This document shows positions 8,206-16,345 of a DNA stretch of 27,014 nucleotides, piece by piece. A program made the translations under genes and the position numbers. The notes beneath the pieces were generated by a model. That model was not told the origin of the DNA, made no database searches, and was given only the letters and a program-made list of their open reading frames with translations. The first letter of the stretch is position 1. Each line of letters begins with the position of its first letter. The stretch comes from Oscillospiraceae bacterium (lineage in GTDB: Bacteria > Bacillota > Clostridia > Oscillospirales > Ruminococcaceae). The DNA is taken from positions 1 to 27,014 of the forward strand of contig JAHHUA010000006.1 of NCBI GenBank assembly GCA_020024235.1. The letters are read 5' to 3'.

Positions 8206-8913
8206 ATGAATTTTAAACTTTCACAACTTTTATATAATCAAAAGGATATTTGCGACGCATATAAAAACTGCGGAATTGAAAAAGCAATAGAATTAATCAG
8301 ACAAAAACAGCAATATTTAATTCTCATTTCAGATGAGGATTTTTCATCAAATGTCCTTATTTTTTTAACCTCACTTAATAACAGCTTATATAATTACATA
8401 CTTTTTAATAATGATATTGAATCAGAGGATTTTTGTTTCAAAAACTATACCCCCAATTTAAACATAAGTATGAATCATAAACTGGCAATAGATGAAGCCT
8501 ATAAAATTCTTTCTTCATATGAAGATTTTATTCATCCTGCCAATCAGCAGAATAAGCATATTGAGTCAGCTTGCAAGTATATATGCGACCATTTAAATGA
8601 AGATTTGTCTTTAGAAAAAGTTGCCTCCAACATTTATATAAGTAAATGTTATCTTTGTCAGCTTTTTTCTGACTATTCTCAAATGAAATTTTCTGAATAT
8701 GTCAGAATACAAAGAATTGAACTTGCAAAGTCCCTTCTTAAAGGTGAAAATTACCCAATAGATATTATTTCCCAAAAATGCGGATTTTCCTACTGCTCCT
8801 ATTTTTCATCAACTTTTAAAAAAATTGTTGGAATTTCCCCGGAAAAATACAGAAAAATTCATAGCAAGAAAAATCCTTTGAACACTGTTGCTGAAATGCA
8901 ACTGGTTTGTTAG
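8206..8913 (+). CDS. AraC-family transcriptional regulator
   Basis: A 235-residue regulator. The C-terminal hundred residues form a clear AraC/XylS double helix-turn-helix: first helix pair in LSLEKVASNIYISKCYLCQLFSDY, second in IDIISQKCGFSYCSYFSSTFKKIVGISPEKYR. The N-terminal part (about residues 1-115) is short, lacks an obvious cupin or receiver pattern, and holds cysteines (DICDAYKNCG, EDFCF), so the signal it senses is unclear. ATG follows AAGGAGG by 5 bases. It is divergent from the nitrogenase-like operon, and palindromes with the same core lie at both start sites, so it is the natural candidate for its control. AraC proteins usually bind direct repeats, so a separate repressor using the palindromes cannot be excluded. 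Confidence 0.93.
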   Translation: MNFKLSQLLYNQKDICDAYKNCGIEKAIELIRQKQQYLILISDEDFSSNVLIFLTSLNNSLYNYILFNNDIESEDFCFKNYTPNLNISMNHKLAIDEAYKILSSYEDFIHPANQQNKHIESACKYICDHLNEDLSLEKVASNIYISKCYLCQLFSDYSQMKFSEYVRIQRIELAKSLLKGENYPIDIISQKCGFSYCSYFSSTFKKIVGISPEKYRKIHSKKNPLNTVAEMQLVC

Positions 8914-8939
8914 ATAAAAACCAGTTTATAGTTGTTTTA
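8900..8939 (+). terminator. intrinsic terminator overlapping the regulator's stop codon
   Basis: AACTGGTTT (8900-8908) and AAACCAGTT (8918-8926) form a 9-bp stem whose loop contains the TAG stop codon. An interrupted T-rich tract follows. Confidence 0.55.
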
Positions 8940-9069
8940 TTTTCATTTAAAACTCACCTAATAATCATACTGTGAATTAATTCATATATTTTTTATAATA
9001 CTAAACCGGAAGATTAATGGCAAATGTATATAAATTAAATTTATAAATCCGTATCTTTGTCCATATATA

Positions 9070-9331
9070 ATGTATGACGATCAACAAAACAGCCTTTTGG
9101 CTAAAAATCTCAAAGGAAATCTTTTCATAGCTTATGGTGGTATTGATGATAATGTATGCAATATTTTGGGTGTTGTAGCTGCCCTTATTCAAAACAACAA
9201 AGATTTTGATATGATTGTGCCTAATACTTTCCACAATATATTCAGAACAAATTATATGATAGGCAAAAAAGTGGTATTACTTTGTTAAAAACCTTTTGGG
9301 TCAGGAAGCTCCCAAAGAATTTGAAATGTAA
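9070..9331 (+). pseudogene. C-terminal remnant of an S9 (DPP-IV/prolyl oligopeptidase-like) peptidase
   Basis: The reading frame from 9070 contains AKNLKGNLFIAYGGIDDNV and ALIQNNKDFDMIVPNTFHN. This is the segment of S9 serine peptidases that carries the catalytic Asp (in IDDNV) and His (in the PNxxH region). The frame stops at 9288, but after the six-A run at 9265-9270 the +1 frame reads WYYFVKNLLGQEAPKEFEM and ends at TAA 9329-9331, the normal S9 C-terminus. One extra A therefore breaks the frame. The N-terminal propeller and the nucleophile Ser are missing, and no ribosome binding site precedes it. It is a decayed gene fragment; an ancestral secreted dipeptidyl peptidase is likely. Confidence 0.8.
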
Positions 9332-9412
9332 TTTGTTTTATAATTTCATACTGATAGGACACCAAAAAACATCTCAGAGAAATTTCACCTAGCTGCTTTT
9401 ATTAATTAAAAG

Positions 9413-9459
9413 AAATCACCTGCAAACAGAGAGCATTTCTGTTTGCAGGTGATTTTTTA
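9413..9459. terminator. strong bidirectional terminator
   Basis: An 18-bp perfect stem, AAATCACCTGCAAACAGA (9413-9430) with its complement at 9438-9455, has a 7-base loop and T runs on both strands. It ends the threonine aldolase gene from the right and would have ended the S9 gene from the left. Confidence 0.93.
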
Positions 9460-9493
9460 ACTTGATATATAAATTTTGATATTATATTAAAAT

Positions 9494-10534
9494 CTATTTG
9501 TTGTTTTTTACTTCTTCTGTCCATCTAGTTAAATCTTCGACAAAAGCATGGCACTGATCAAAATATGTAGCCCAACAAGTTACAAGACGAATGCAGTTTC
9601 TGCCATCATTTGTTTTATGGTGATATGTGTATTGATATTTTGTATCAATTTTTTTGAGAATTTCATCGGAGAATATTGGAAATAATTGATTAGATTTGCT
9701 TTCGGTCAGCAAATCATATCCCAAATTTTCTATACCTTCACGAATAATTGCCATGGCATCGTTAGCATGGTGAGCAAGTTCCATAAACAGACCATCACGA
9801 AATAATTCCTCAAATTGAATACCGAGAATTCTTCCTTTAGCCAGCATAGCACCTCTTTGTCGTAAAATACGGCGGAAGTTGGGTTTAAGATTATTATTTA
9901 CAATTACCATAGCTTCACCCATAAGTGCACCATTCTTGGTACCTCCGATGTAAAAAGCATCACAAAGACGACCATAGTCTTCAAATGTAAGATTGGAACA
10001 GGCGAGTGCAGAACCAATTCTGGCACCGTCTATATAGAAAAGCATATTATGGCTGTGGCAAAATTCAGATAATTTTTCCAAATCTTCTCTGCTGTAAACT
10101 GTTCCTAACTCTGTTATATTTGATATATATACCATTCCCGGGTTAGGAGTAAACACAGTACTGTTTACATCATAAGCGTGCTGAAGGTTTTCAACAGTCA
10201 ATTTTCCGTCAACAGTAGGTTCCAAAAGAAGTTTATGACCTGTTACTTCCAAAGCACCCGATTCCCATTCATTGGGATGTCCTGTCTGAGCACATATAAT
10301 GCCATCTGCTGCTCTGAGAAATGCCGCAGATGCCAAAAGGTTTGTCTGAGTACCTCCTGAAATAAAGTGAACATCTGCATCAGGTACCCCCACTATTTTT
10401 CTGATATAATCAGCAGCTGTTTTGCAGTGGTCATCAGTGCCATATCCGGGGCATTGAACAAAATTAGTATCAGAAATCGCTTTTAGTATATTAGGGTGAA
10501 CTGATTCACTGTAGTCGTTGACAAAGCTGTACAT
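9494..10534 (-). CDS. ltaE: low-specificity L-threonine aldolase
   Basis: A 346-residue PLP enzyme of the beta-eliminating lyase/threonine aldolase family (fold type I). It splits threonine or allo-threonine into glycine and acetaldehyde in the cytoplasm. Visible motifs: YGTDDHCKTA (31-40), SGGTQTNLLA (59-68) for phosphate binding, H86 in TGHPNEWE stacking on the cofactor, D169 in YIDGAR, and the Schiff-base lysine K200 in YIGGTKNG. The length matches the family. AAGGAAATAA precedes the ATG. It is a single-gene unit with its own promoter and terminator. Other beta-eliminating lyases (tyrosine phenol-lyase, tryptophanase) are longer, so threonine aldolase is the best call. Confidence 0.92.
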   Translation of the reverse strand: MYSFVNDYSESVHPNILKAISDTNFVQCPGYGTDDHCKTAADYIRKIVGVPDADVHFISGGTQTNLLASAAFLRAADGIICAQTGHPNEWESGALEVTGHKLLLEPTVDGKLTVENLQHAYDVNSTVFTPNPGMVYISNITELGTVYSREDLEKLSEFCHSHNMLFYIDGARIGSALACSNLTFEDYGRLCDAFYIGGTKNGALMGEAMVIVNNNLKPNFRRILRQRGAMLAKGRILGIQFEELFRDGLFMELAHHANDAMAIIREGIENLGYDLLTESKSNQLFPIFSDEILKKIDTKYQYTYHHKTNDGRNCIRLVTCWATYFDQCHAFVEDLTRWTEEVKNNK

Positions 10535-10614
10535 ATTTATTTCCTTCTCTCGTTAAAATTGTCAAATATTCTTGTTATTTATTGTTGTTATTGTATATCC
10601 GGAATTCCAGGCAT

Positions 10615-10644
10615 AGTATACTACCATTATCAAAACTTTGTCAA
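10615..10644 (-). promoter_or_regulatory. promoter of the threonine aldolase gene
   Basis: On the minus strand TTGACA (10644-10639) and TATACT (10620-10615) are 18 bases apart. The leader to the ATG at 10534 would be about 75 bases. Confidence 0.7.
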
Positions 10645-11030
10645 TAAAATATCAAAAATATTTTTTTAAAACCTATTTTAATCGTTATTTTAAATAAAAT
10701 AATAGATTGATTTTTAATTTAAATTATTAATTTTGTGGTTAATTTTTTTGAAAAAACGGGCATTTGTCTTCTGTTTATGGACATTTTAGAGTTTTTCTGA
10801 TTTTTATGTATTTCTCAGCCATACACTTTTAAGACCCTATTTTTATATAATATTTCTGATTTTAGTCAGCCATTTTCTGTAACTGAAAATCTAAAACACC
10901 TATTATCTTATTTTAAATTCATATTCATATAAATGATTGCATCTAATTGGAGAATTTACACTAAAAATTTAAAAAGTACAACAAATTAATATTCTGTTTA
11001 TTAAAAATAAGTATGATTACATAAAAGCTA
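10645..11030. other. AT-rich intergenic stretch
   Basis: There is no supported gene here. It lies between divergent promoters and holds long A/T runs. A loosely repeated TTTCTGATTTT...CAGCCAT occurs around 10794-10831 and 10852-10872, but it is too degenerate to call a repeat family. Confidence 0.5.
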
Positions 11031-11059
11031 TTGACAAAATCTATATGTCATAATAAAAT
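11031..11059 (+). promoter_or_regulatory. promoter of the manganese-riboswitch operon
   Basis: TTGACA (11031-11036), 17 bases, TAAAAT (11054-11059). Predicted transcription starts at about 11066, two bases before the first pairing strand of the riboswitch. Confidence 0.8.
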
Positions 11060-11067
11060 ATAATTAG

Positions 11068-11194
11068 ATAAAAGGGAGTAACCGACATTCAATATGAATG
11101 TTGGCGGCATCGTCAGTACGGTGGAAACACCCGGTGCCGTGTTATAACTGGTGAGACTTTTATTGCCTAAAGAAGAGGCAATAGGAGTTTTTTG
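11068..11194 (+). promoter_or_regulatory. yybP-ykoY manganese riboswitch with terminator
   Basis: The leader has the yybP-ykoY layout: closing helix P1 (ATAAAAG 11068-11074 with CTTTTAT 11157-11163), GGGAGTAA at 11074-11081, a hairpin ACATTCAATATGAATGT, then CATCGTCAGTACGG, a CGGTG...CCGGTGCCG section and GGTGAGACTTTT. The P1 3' strand is also part of a 13-bp terminator stem (11156-11168 with 11176-11188) followed by T6. P1 and terminator therefore exclude each other: bound Mn2+ should favour P1 and transcription of the efflux ATPase. The class is known to precede P-type cation ATPases such as lactococcal YoaB. Confidence 0.8.
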
Positions 11195-11251
11195 TTTTAA
11201 ACTCCTAAGCCTTTTCGCAAAATATTTATTTAAAATCAGGAGGAAAAGGCG

Positions 11252-13864
11252 ATGAAGGAATTTTATCAGCAAACAATCACAGAAATAAGGGCAAATCTAA
11301 ACAGCCATACCAGCGGATTATCCGAAGAGGAAGCAGAAAGAAACCGTAAAAAATACGGAAAAAATGAAATCACTGATGGCAAAAAGAAAAAAAGCTGGCA
11401 AATTTTTCTGGAACAATTTAAAGATTTTCTGGTAATTATTTTAATCTGTGCTGCTGCTGTATCGGGATTTTTGGGAGATTTTGAAAGTACAGTTGTAATT
11501 TTAGCTGTAATCACTTTAAATGCTGTTTTAGGAACAGTGCAAACAATAAAAGCAGAACATTCCCTGCAAAGTTTGAAAAAACTCTCTGCCCCTGAGGCGA
11601 AAGTCATCAGAGATGGAATGATTAAAAAAATCCCTACAGCAGAAATTGTGGCAGGAGATGTGGTAATGGTTGAAGCAGGAGATTATATTCCTGCTGATGG
11701 AAGAATTATTGAGCACGCCAGCCTTAAAATAGATGAAAGTGCTTTAAGCGGTGAGAGTGTTCCGGTTGAAAAAAACACACAGGTATTACAAGGTGAAACC
11801 CCTCTTTCAGACAGAACTAACATGGTCTTTTCCGGGAGTTTTGTAACCTATGGACGAGGAAGTTTTATAGTAACCTCTGTAGGAATGAACACTGAGGTGG
11901 GCAAAATTGCAGGGCTTTTAAAATCCGCTTCCGAAAAGAAAACACCATTGCAGCTGAATCTTGACAAATTCGGACAAAAACTCTCTATATTAATTTTGAT
12001 TTTTTGTTCAATACTTTTTGGAATAAGTGTTATAAGAGGCGAAAATATCGGAAACGCTTTCCTCTTTGCTATAGCTTTGGCTGTTGCTGCTATTCCGGAA
12101 GCATTAAGCTCCATTGTAACCATTGTTTTAAGTTTCGGTACTCAGAAAATGGCAAAGGAACATGCAGTTATCAGAAAACTTCAAGCAGTAGAGGGACTTG
12201 GCAGTGTTTCCGTTATCTGTTCCGATAAAACAGGTACCCTTACACAAAATAAAATGACAGTGGAGGATTACTACACCAACGGAAAACGCATAAATGCCAA
12301 AGATATTGACCTGTCTGACAGTTGTCAAAGACTTTTGCTTTCTCACAGTATTTTGTGCAACACCTCCACCAACGAAAAAGGCATAGAAATCGGCGACCCC
12401 ACCGAAACTGCCCTTATAAATTTAGGTACAAAACTTGGTGTTTCCATTTCGGAAGAAAGAAGCAAATACCCCAAAGTATGTGAGCTGCCCTTTGACAGCG
12501 ACAGAAAACTCATGTCATCTGTTCACACCATAAACGGTAACAATGTAATGATTGTTAAAGGTGCTGTAGATGTAATGATAAATCGTATTTGTCAAATCAA
12601 AACAAAGGACGGAATACAAAATATAACCGAGAGCCACAAGGAAAATATACTTGCACAAAATCACACTTTTTCAAAGGAAGGCTTGCGTGTACTTGCTTTG
12701 TCTTTTAAAAATGACTTTAGAAATGAAGACATCACAGAAGAAGACGAAAACAATCTTATATTCCTGGGTCTTATTGCTATGATGGACCCACCAAGAGTGG
12801 AATCTGCCGATGCAGTTGAAAAATGTAAAAAAGCCGGCATAAAACCAATAATGATTACAGGGGACCATAAAACCACAGCTTCCGCTATTGCAAAGAGAAT
12901 TGGTATTTTGGAAAATTTTGATGAGGCTTGTGAAGGTCGTGAAATTGACAATTTATCCGATGAGGAACTTAAAAATTTTGTAGAGGGAATTTCAGTTTAT
13001 GCCAGAGTTTCCCCTGAACACAAAATCAGAATTGTTAAAGCATGGCAAAATAAAGGCAATATAGTAGCTATGACAGGGGACGGAGTAAATGATGCTCCTG
13101 CTCTTAAACAGGCTGATATCGGAGTGGCTATGGGAATCACAGGTACAGAAGTTTCCAAAGATGCAGCATCTATGGTTTTAACTGACGATAACTTCTCCAC
13201 CATTGTTAAGGCTGTGGAAAACGGCAGAAATGTTTACCGCAATATTAAACATTCCATTGAATTTTTGCTTTCAGGTAATTTTGGTGCAATTCTTGCAGTG
13301 CTGTATGCTTCTATAGCAGGACTTCCTCTGCCCTTTGCACCTGTACATCTTTTATTTATAAATCTTTTGACAGACAGTATGCCCGCTATAGCTTTAGGAT
13401 TGGAACCTCATTCACCTGATGTTATGAATGACAAACCCCGTCCTGTAGATGAAAATATCTTGACTAAATCCTTTTTGGGAAAAATAGGTCTTGAAGGGCT
13501 TATTATCTGTATTATGACTATGACAGGTTTCTATATGGGATATCTTGAAGGAGGTGCTGCTCTTGGTAGTACCATGGCTTTTGGTACTCTCTGTATTTCA
13601 AGACTTATTCATGGATTTAACTGCAAATCAAAGTCAGGTATCAAGTTCCTTTTTAACAACAAATATTTGATTTTTGCATTTTTAACAGGTATGGTTTTAA
13701 TTCTGTCAGTGCTTACTATGCCCGTATTCAGCAGTGTATTTAAAGTTATATCATTGGATTTTACACATATACTGACCATATGTCTCTTGGCAATTTTAAA
13801 TCTTCCTATTATTCAGTTTTTTAAATATATTATAAGGAAAAAAATGAACAGAACAGGAGAATAA
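11252..13864 (+). CDS. P-type cation (Ca2+/Mn2+) exporting ATPase, PMCA-like
   Basis: An 870-residue P2-type ATPase that pumps divalent cations out of the cytoplasm. Domains in order: N-terminal actuator start, TM1-2, actuator loop with LSGES (165-169), TM3-4 with IPEAL (E283), phosphorylation site D325 in SDKTGTLTQNK, nucleotide domain with MIVKGA, hinge MTGDGVNDAPALK, and TM5-10. The TM6 metal ligands appear in NLLTDSMPA. TM5 has LSGNFGAILA where SERCA has a glutamate, so only one Ca2+-type site (E283, Asn and Asp of TM6) is kept, as in plasma-membrane Ca2+ pumps. AGGAGG ten bases upstream fixes the ATG. The upstream manganese riboswitch points to Mn2+ export, as for YoaB and pneumococcal MgtA homologues, though Ca2+ may also be moved. 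Confidence 0.92.
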   Translation: MKEFYQQTITEIRANLNSHTSGLSEEEAERNRKKYGKNEITDGKKKKSWQIFLEQFKDFLVIILICAAAVSGFLGDFESTVVILAVITLNAVLGTVQTIKAEHSLQSLKKLSAPEAKVIRDGMIKKIPTAEIVAGDVVMVEAGDYIPADGRIIEHASLKIDESALSGESVPVEKNTQVLQGETPLSDRTNMVFSGSFVTYGRGSFIVTSVGMNTEVGKIAGLLKSASEKKTPLQLNLDKFGQKLSILILIFCSILFGISVIRGENIGNAFLFAIALAVAAIPEALSSIVTIVLSFGTQKMAKEHAVIRKLQAVEGLGSVSVICSDKTGTLTQNKMTVEDYYTNGKRINAKDIDLSDSCQRLLLSHSILCNTSTNEKGIEIGDPTETALINLGTKLGVSISEERSKYPKVCELPFDSDRKLMSSVHTINGNNVMIVKGAVDVMINRICQIKTKDGIQNITESHKENILAQNHTFSKEGLRVLALSFKNDFRNEDITEEDENNLIFLGLIAMMDPPRVESADAVEKCKKAGIKPIMITGDHKTTASAIAKRIGILENFDEACEGREIDNLSDEELKNFVEGISVYARVSPEHKIRIVKAWQNKGNIVAMTGDGVNDAPALKQADIGVAMGITGTEVSKDAASMVLTDDNFSTIVKAVENGRNVYRNIKHSIEFLLSGNFGAILAVLYASIAGLPLPFAPVHLLFINLLTDSMPAIALGLEPHSPDVMNDKPRPVDENILTKSFLGKIGLEGLIICIMTMTGFYMGYLEGGAALGSTMAFGTLCISRLIHGFNCKSKSGIKFLFNNKYLIFAFLTGMVLILSVLTMPVFSSVFKVISLDFTHILTICLLAILNLPIIQFFKYIIRKKMNRTGE

Positions 13865-13866
13865 AT

Positions 13867-15510
13867 ATGTTTATGACTATCTTACTCCCCTTTGCAGGTG
13901 GATTGGGTATGTTTATTTACGGTATGCAGATTATGGCGCAGGGTCTTGAAAATGCTGCCGGAAATAAAATGAAATCTTTGTTGGAAGCCCTTACTAAAAA
14001 CAAGTTTATGGGTGTTCTTCTTGGTGCATTTATCACTGCGATAATTCAAAGTTCCTCCGCTGTTACTGTCATGGTAGTGGGTTTTGTAAATGCAGGTATT
14101 ATGAACTTAACTCAGGCTATGGGCATTATTATGGGTGCTAATGTGGGAACCACTATTACAGGATGGCTGGTTTCCAGCTCTGAATGGGCAAAATATCTGA
14201 CACCGTCTTCTTTAGCTCCTTTGGCAATTTTCATAGGTGTTATTATTATGCTTACAGGTAAGCGTTTTTCAGTAAAGGAAACCGCAAATATAATTATAGG
14301 TTTCGGACTTTTGTTTATCGGCATTAATATGATGTCCTCAGCAGTAGCTCCTCTTAAGGAATCGGAATCTTTCTGTAATATTTTTGCTACTTTAGGTAAT
14401 AATCCTCTGCTTGGAATTTTGGCAGGAGCTGTTGTAACAGCCATAATTCAAAGTTCCTCTGCATCTGTCGGAATACTTCAAAGTTTGGCAGCAGCAGGAT
14501 TAGTTCCCTTCAGTTCTGCTCTTTATATCATTATGGGACAGAATATAGGTACCTGTGCCACAGCTATTATATCCGGATTAGGTGCAAATAAAAACGCAAA
14601 AACTGCTTCTCTGATGCATTTGCTCTTTAATATTATAGGAACTGTTATTTTTACTATCTGTTCCTTTGTCTATATCAGCATTGTAAAACCTGTATGGGCG
14701 TCGGGAACCATCACTCAAACCGAAATCAGTATTGTTCACACCATATTTAATGTAGTTACCACAATTATACTTTTCCCTGTATCTGATTTAATAGTTAAAC
14801 TGGCTCTTAAAATAAGCGGTGCTAAAACAGAACCTAAAGAGAAAAAAGAAGTTTTGCTTGACGAAAGAATTATGGAAACCCCCGGAATTGCTATTCAGTC
14901 AGTTAAATCCGAAGTTATACGCATAGGCGGAATTGTAGAAAATTCTCTTATTTGTGCAGGAGAAATTCTTTTTGATAGAGATAAGAACTTAATTCAAAGT
15001 ATTAAAGATGCAGAAGAAAAAGTGGATAAATTAACAGACATTGTTTCTGATTATGCCATTAAGCTATCTTCCCTTAATATCAGTGAAAAAGAACATTTAG
15101 AGGTAAATTATATGCTCAAAGTTCTTTCAGATATGGAAAGAATCAGTGACCAATGTGAGAATATTTCAGAATATATTTCACAGCTTTATGAAAACGGAAA
15201 GAGTTTTTCGCCAGATGCGGAAAAAGACCTGAAGGAAATGGCTAAAATCTGCATAGAAAGCTATATTTATGCTTTTAAAGCATATTCGGAAGGCAAAACC
15301 GAATACATATACAAATGTATAGAAAAAGAGACAGAGGCAGATAAACTTGAAAGTATGTTTAGAAGCAAAAATATTGCCCGAATGACATCTAACTATTGTA
15401 ATGCTGAAACTGTGGCAGTTTTTCAAGATATTTTGGTTAGCTTGGAAAGGATTTCCGATCATTCACGCAATATAACTGAAGATATTCTGGAAAACAGCAA
15501 ATATATCTAA
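13867..15510 (+). CDS. Na/Pi cotransporter family protein with C-terminal PhoU domain
   Basis: A 547-residue membrane protein of the NptA/PNaS family. Two inverted-repeat halves each carry the QSSSA signature (IIQSSSAVTVMVVG near residue 61 and IIQSSSASVGILQ near 196), followed by GANVGTT and GQNIGTC. About eight to nine membrane segments span residues 1-315, and a cytosolic helical PhoU-like domain fills about 335-540. It moves phosphate with sodium; direction is not given by sequence, and bacterial members with a PhoU tail may act as regulated exporters. It begins 2 bases after the P-type ATPase stop codon with AGGAG in that gene's end, so both are under the Mn riboswitch. Co-regulation suggests linked manganese and phosphate homeostasis. 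Confidence 0.93.
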   Translation: MFMTILLPFAGGLGMFIYGMQIMAQGLENAAGNKMKSLLEALTKNKFMGVLLGAFITAIIQSSSAVTVMVVGFVNAGIMNLTQAMGIIMGANVGTTITGWLVSSSEWAKYLTPSSLAPLAIFIGVIIMLTGKRFSVKETANIIIGFGLLFIGINMMSSAVAPLKESESFCNIFATLGNNPLLGILAGAVVTAIIQSSSASVGILQSLAAAGLVPFSSALYIIMGQNIGTCATAIISGLGANKNAKTASLMHLLFNIIGTVIFTICSFVYISIVKPVWASGTITQTEISIVHTIFNVVTTIILFPVSDLIVKLALKISGAKTEPKEKKEVLLDERIMETPGIAIQSVKSEVIRIGGIVENSLICAGEILFDRDKNLIQSIKDAEEKVDKLTDIVSDYAIKLSSLNISEKEHLEVNYMLKVLSDMERISDQCENISEYISQLYENGKSFSPDAEKDLKEMAKICIESYIYAFKAYSEGKTEYIYKCIEKETEADKLESMFRSKNIARMTSNYCNAETVAVFQDILVSLERISDHSRNITEDILENSKYI

Positions 15511-15633
15511 GCTCTTTGAGATTTAAACAGAGTCTGCTTTATAAACCAACAAAATTTAAGCAAGTCTTTTGGTGTAAAATATTCTCATCCAGCACAATAA
15601 AAGTTCAGCTTGTTATTTTATAGTTTATCATTA

Positions 15634-15679
15634 AAAAAGGGTCACAGCAGAGTTTAATTTCTGCTATGACCCTTTTTAC
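15634..15679. terminator. bidirectional terminator
   Basis: An 18-bp stem with one mismatch (15634-15651 with 15660-15677), core AAGGGTCA/TGACCCTT. A and T runs flank it, so it works for the Na/Pi gene on + and the ECF gene on -. Confidence 0.88.
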
Positions 15680-15709
15680 TTTAAGGATATAGAAATATGT
15701 ATTTAAAAT

Positions 15710-16219
15710 TTAGTTTGTTTTAACTTCTTCGGTTTTTGAAGCTCTTTTATCCTTATTAAAAACCTTGTCAAAAGCCTCAGCAAGTTTAAATTGATAACAC
15801 AAAATAATGGCTATAACAGCCCCTACTCCTGCCTGTAAAAATGCAAAGGGCAGTTTTACAATGGCAGACTCAACTGTGGCATATACAAATGCTCTGTCCA
15901 AAGTATAACCTATAACGCTTACAATACCGCCTACAATTACTCCTATACTTCCAGCATAAACGGGTTTCATCTTCGTAAACTTTCTGACACAGAGAGAAGC
16001 TATCAGTGCCTGCAAACCATGGGATACCAAAGAAACAAACATGGGGGCAGGATAAAAAATCATATCACCTAAAAATGAACCCACTCCACCTGCTATAAAT
16101 GCAAAAAAAGGATCAAGAAGCATAGCTGCTGTACAGATAATGACATCACAGAAATAAAGATGTCCTCCAGGTACCGGAATACTGAATGAAGATGTAGCCA
16201 CAGTAAGAGCCATAAACAT
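15710..16219 (-). CDS. ECF transporter S component, substrate unknown
   Basis: A hydrophobic protein of at least 169 residues with five to six membrane segments, typical of energy-coupling-factor S subunits of the riboflavin/hydroxymethylpyrimidine-like group. Matching patterns are IPVPGGHLYFCDVIICTAAMLLDPFFAFIAGGVGSFLGD (14-52) and a following VSHGLQALIA. It would bind a vitamin or cofactor precursor and join a shared EcfAAT module encoded elsewhere. The ATG at 16219 lacks a ribosome binding site. In frame upstream the sequence codes IRKTLNTRI, which resembles the basic start of family members, with AGGA at 16272-16269 before ATT/ATA codons. The true start is probably an unusual codon or is obscured by the A8CA8 tract. 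It is a single gene facing the tRNA-Leu gene. No substrate riboswitch is seen. Confidence 0.8.
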   Translation of the reverse strand: MFMALTVATSSFSIPVPGGHLYFCDVIICTAAMLLDPFFAFIAGGVGSFLGDMIFYPAPMFVSLVSHGLQALIASLCVRKFTKMKPVYAGSIGVIVGGIVSVIGYTLDRAFVYATVESAIVKLPFAFLQAGVGAVIAIILCYQFKLAEAFDKVFNKDKRASKTEEVKTN

Positions 16220-16273
16220 AATTCTTGTATTTAGGGTTTTTCTTATTTTTTTTGTTTTTTTTATAATTTCCTA

Positions 16274-16302
16274 TTGACAATATTTAATTATTATGATAGA
16301 AT
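16274..16302 (+). promoter_or_regulatory. tRNA-Leu promoter
   Basis: TTGACA (16274-16279), 17 bases, TAGAAT (16297-16302). The mature tRNA begins at 16346. Confidence 0.8.
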
Positions 16303-16345
16303 ATCCCTTGTAAGCGCAGGAGATAAACCTGTTGCTGTTAAATAT

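Noticed and set aside
10794..10872. Direct repeat TTTCTGATTTT...CAGCCAT
   Set aside because: Two imperfect, differently spaced matches in AT-rich DNA; not enough for a repeat or mobile-element call.
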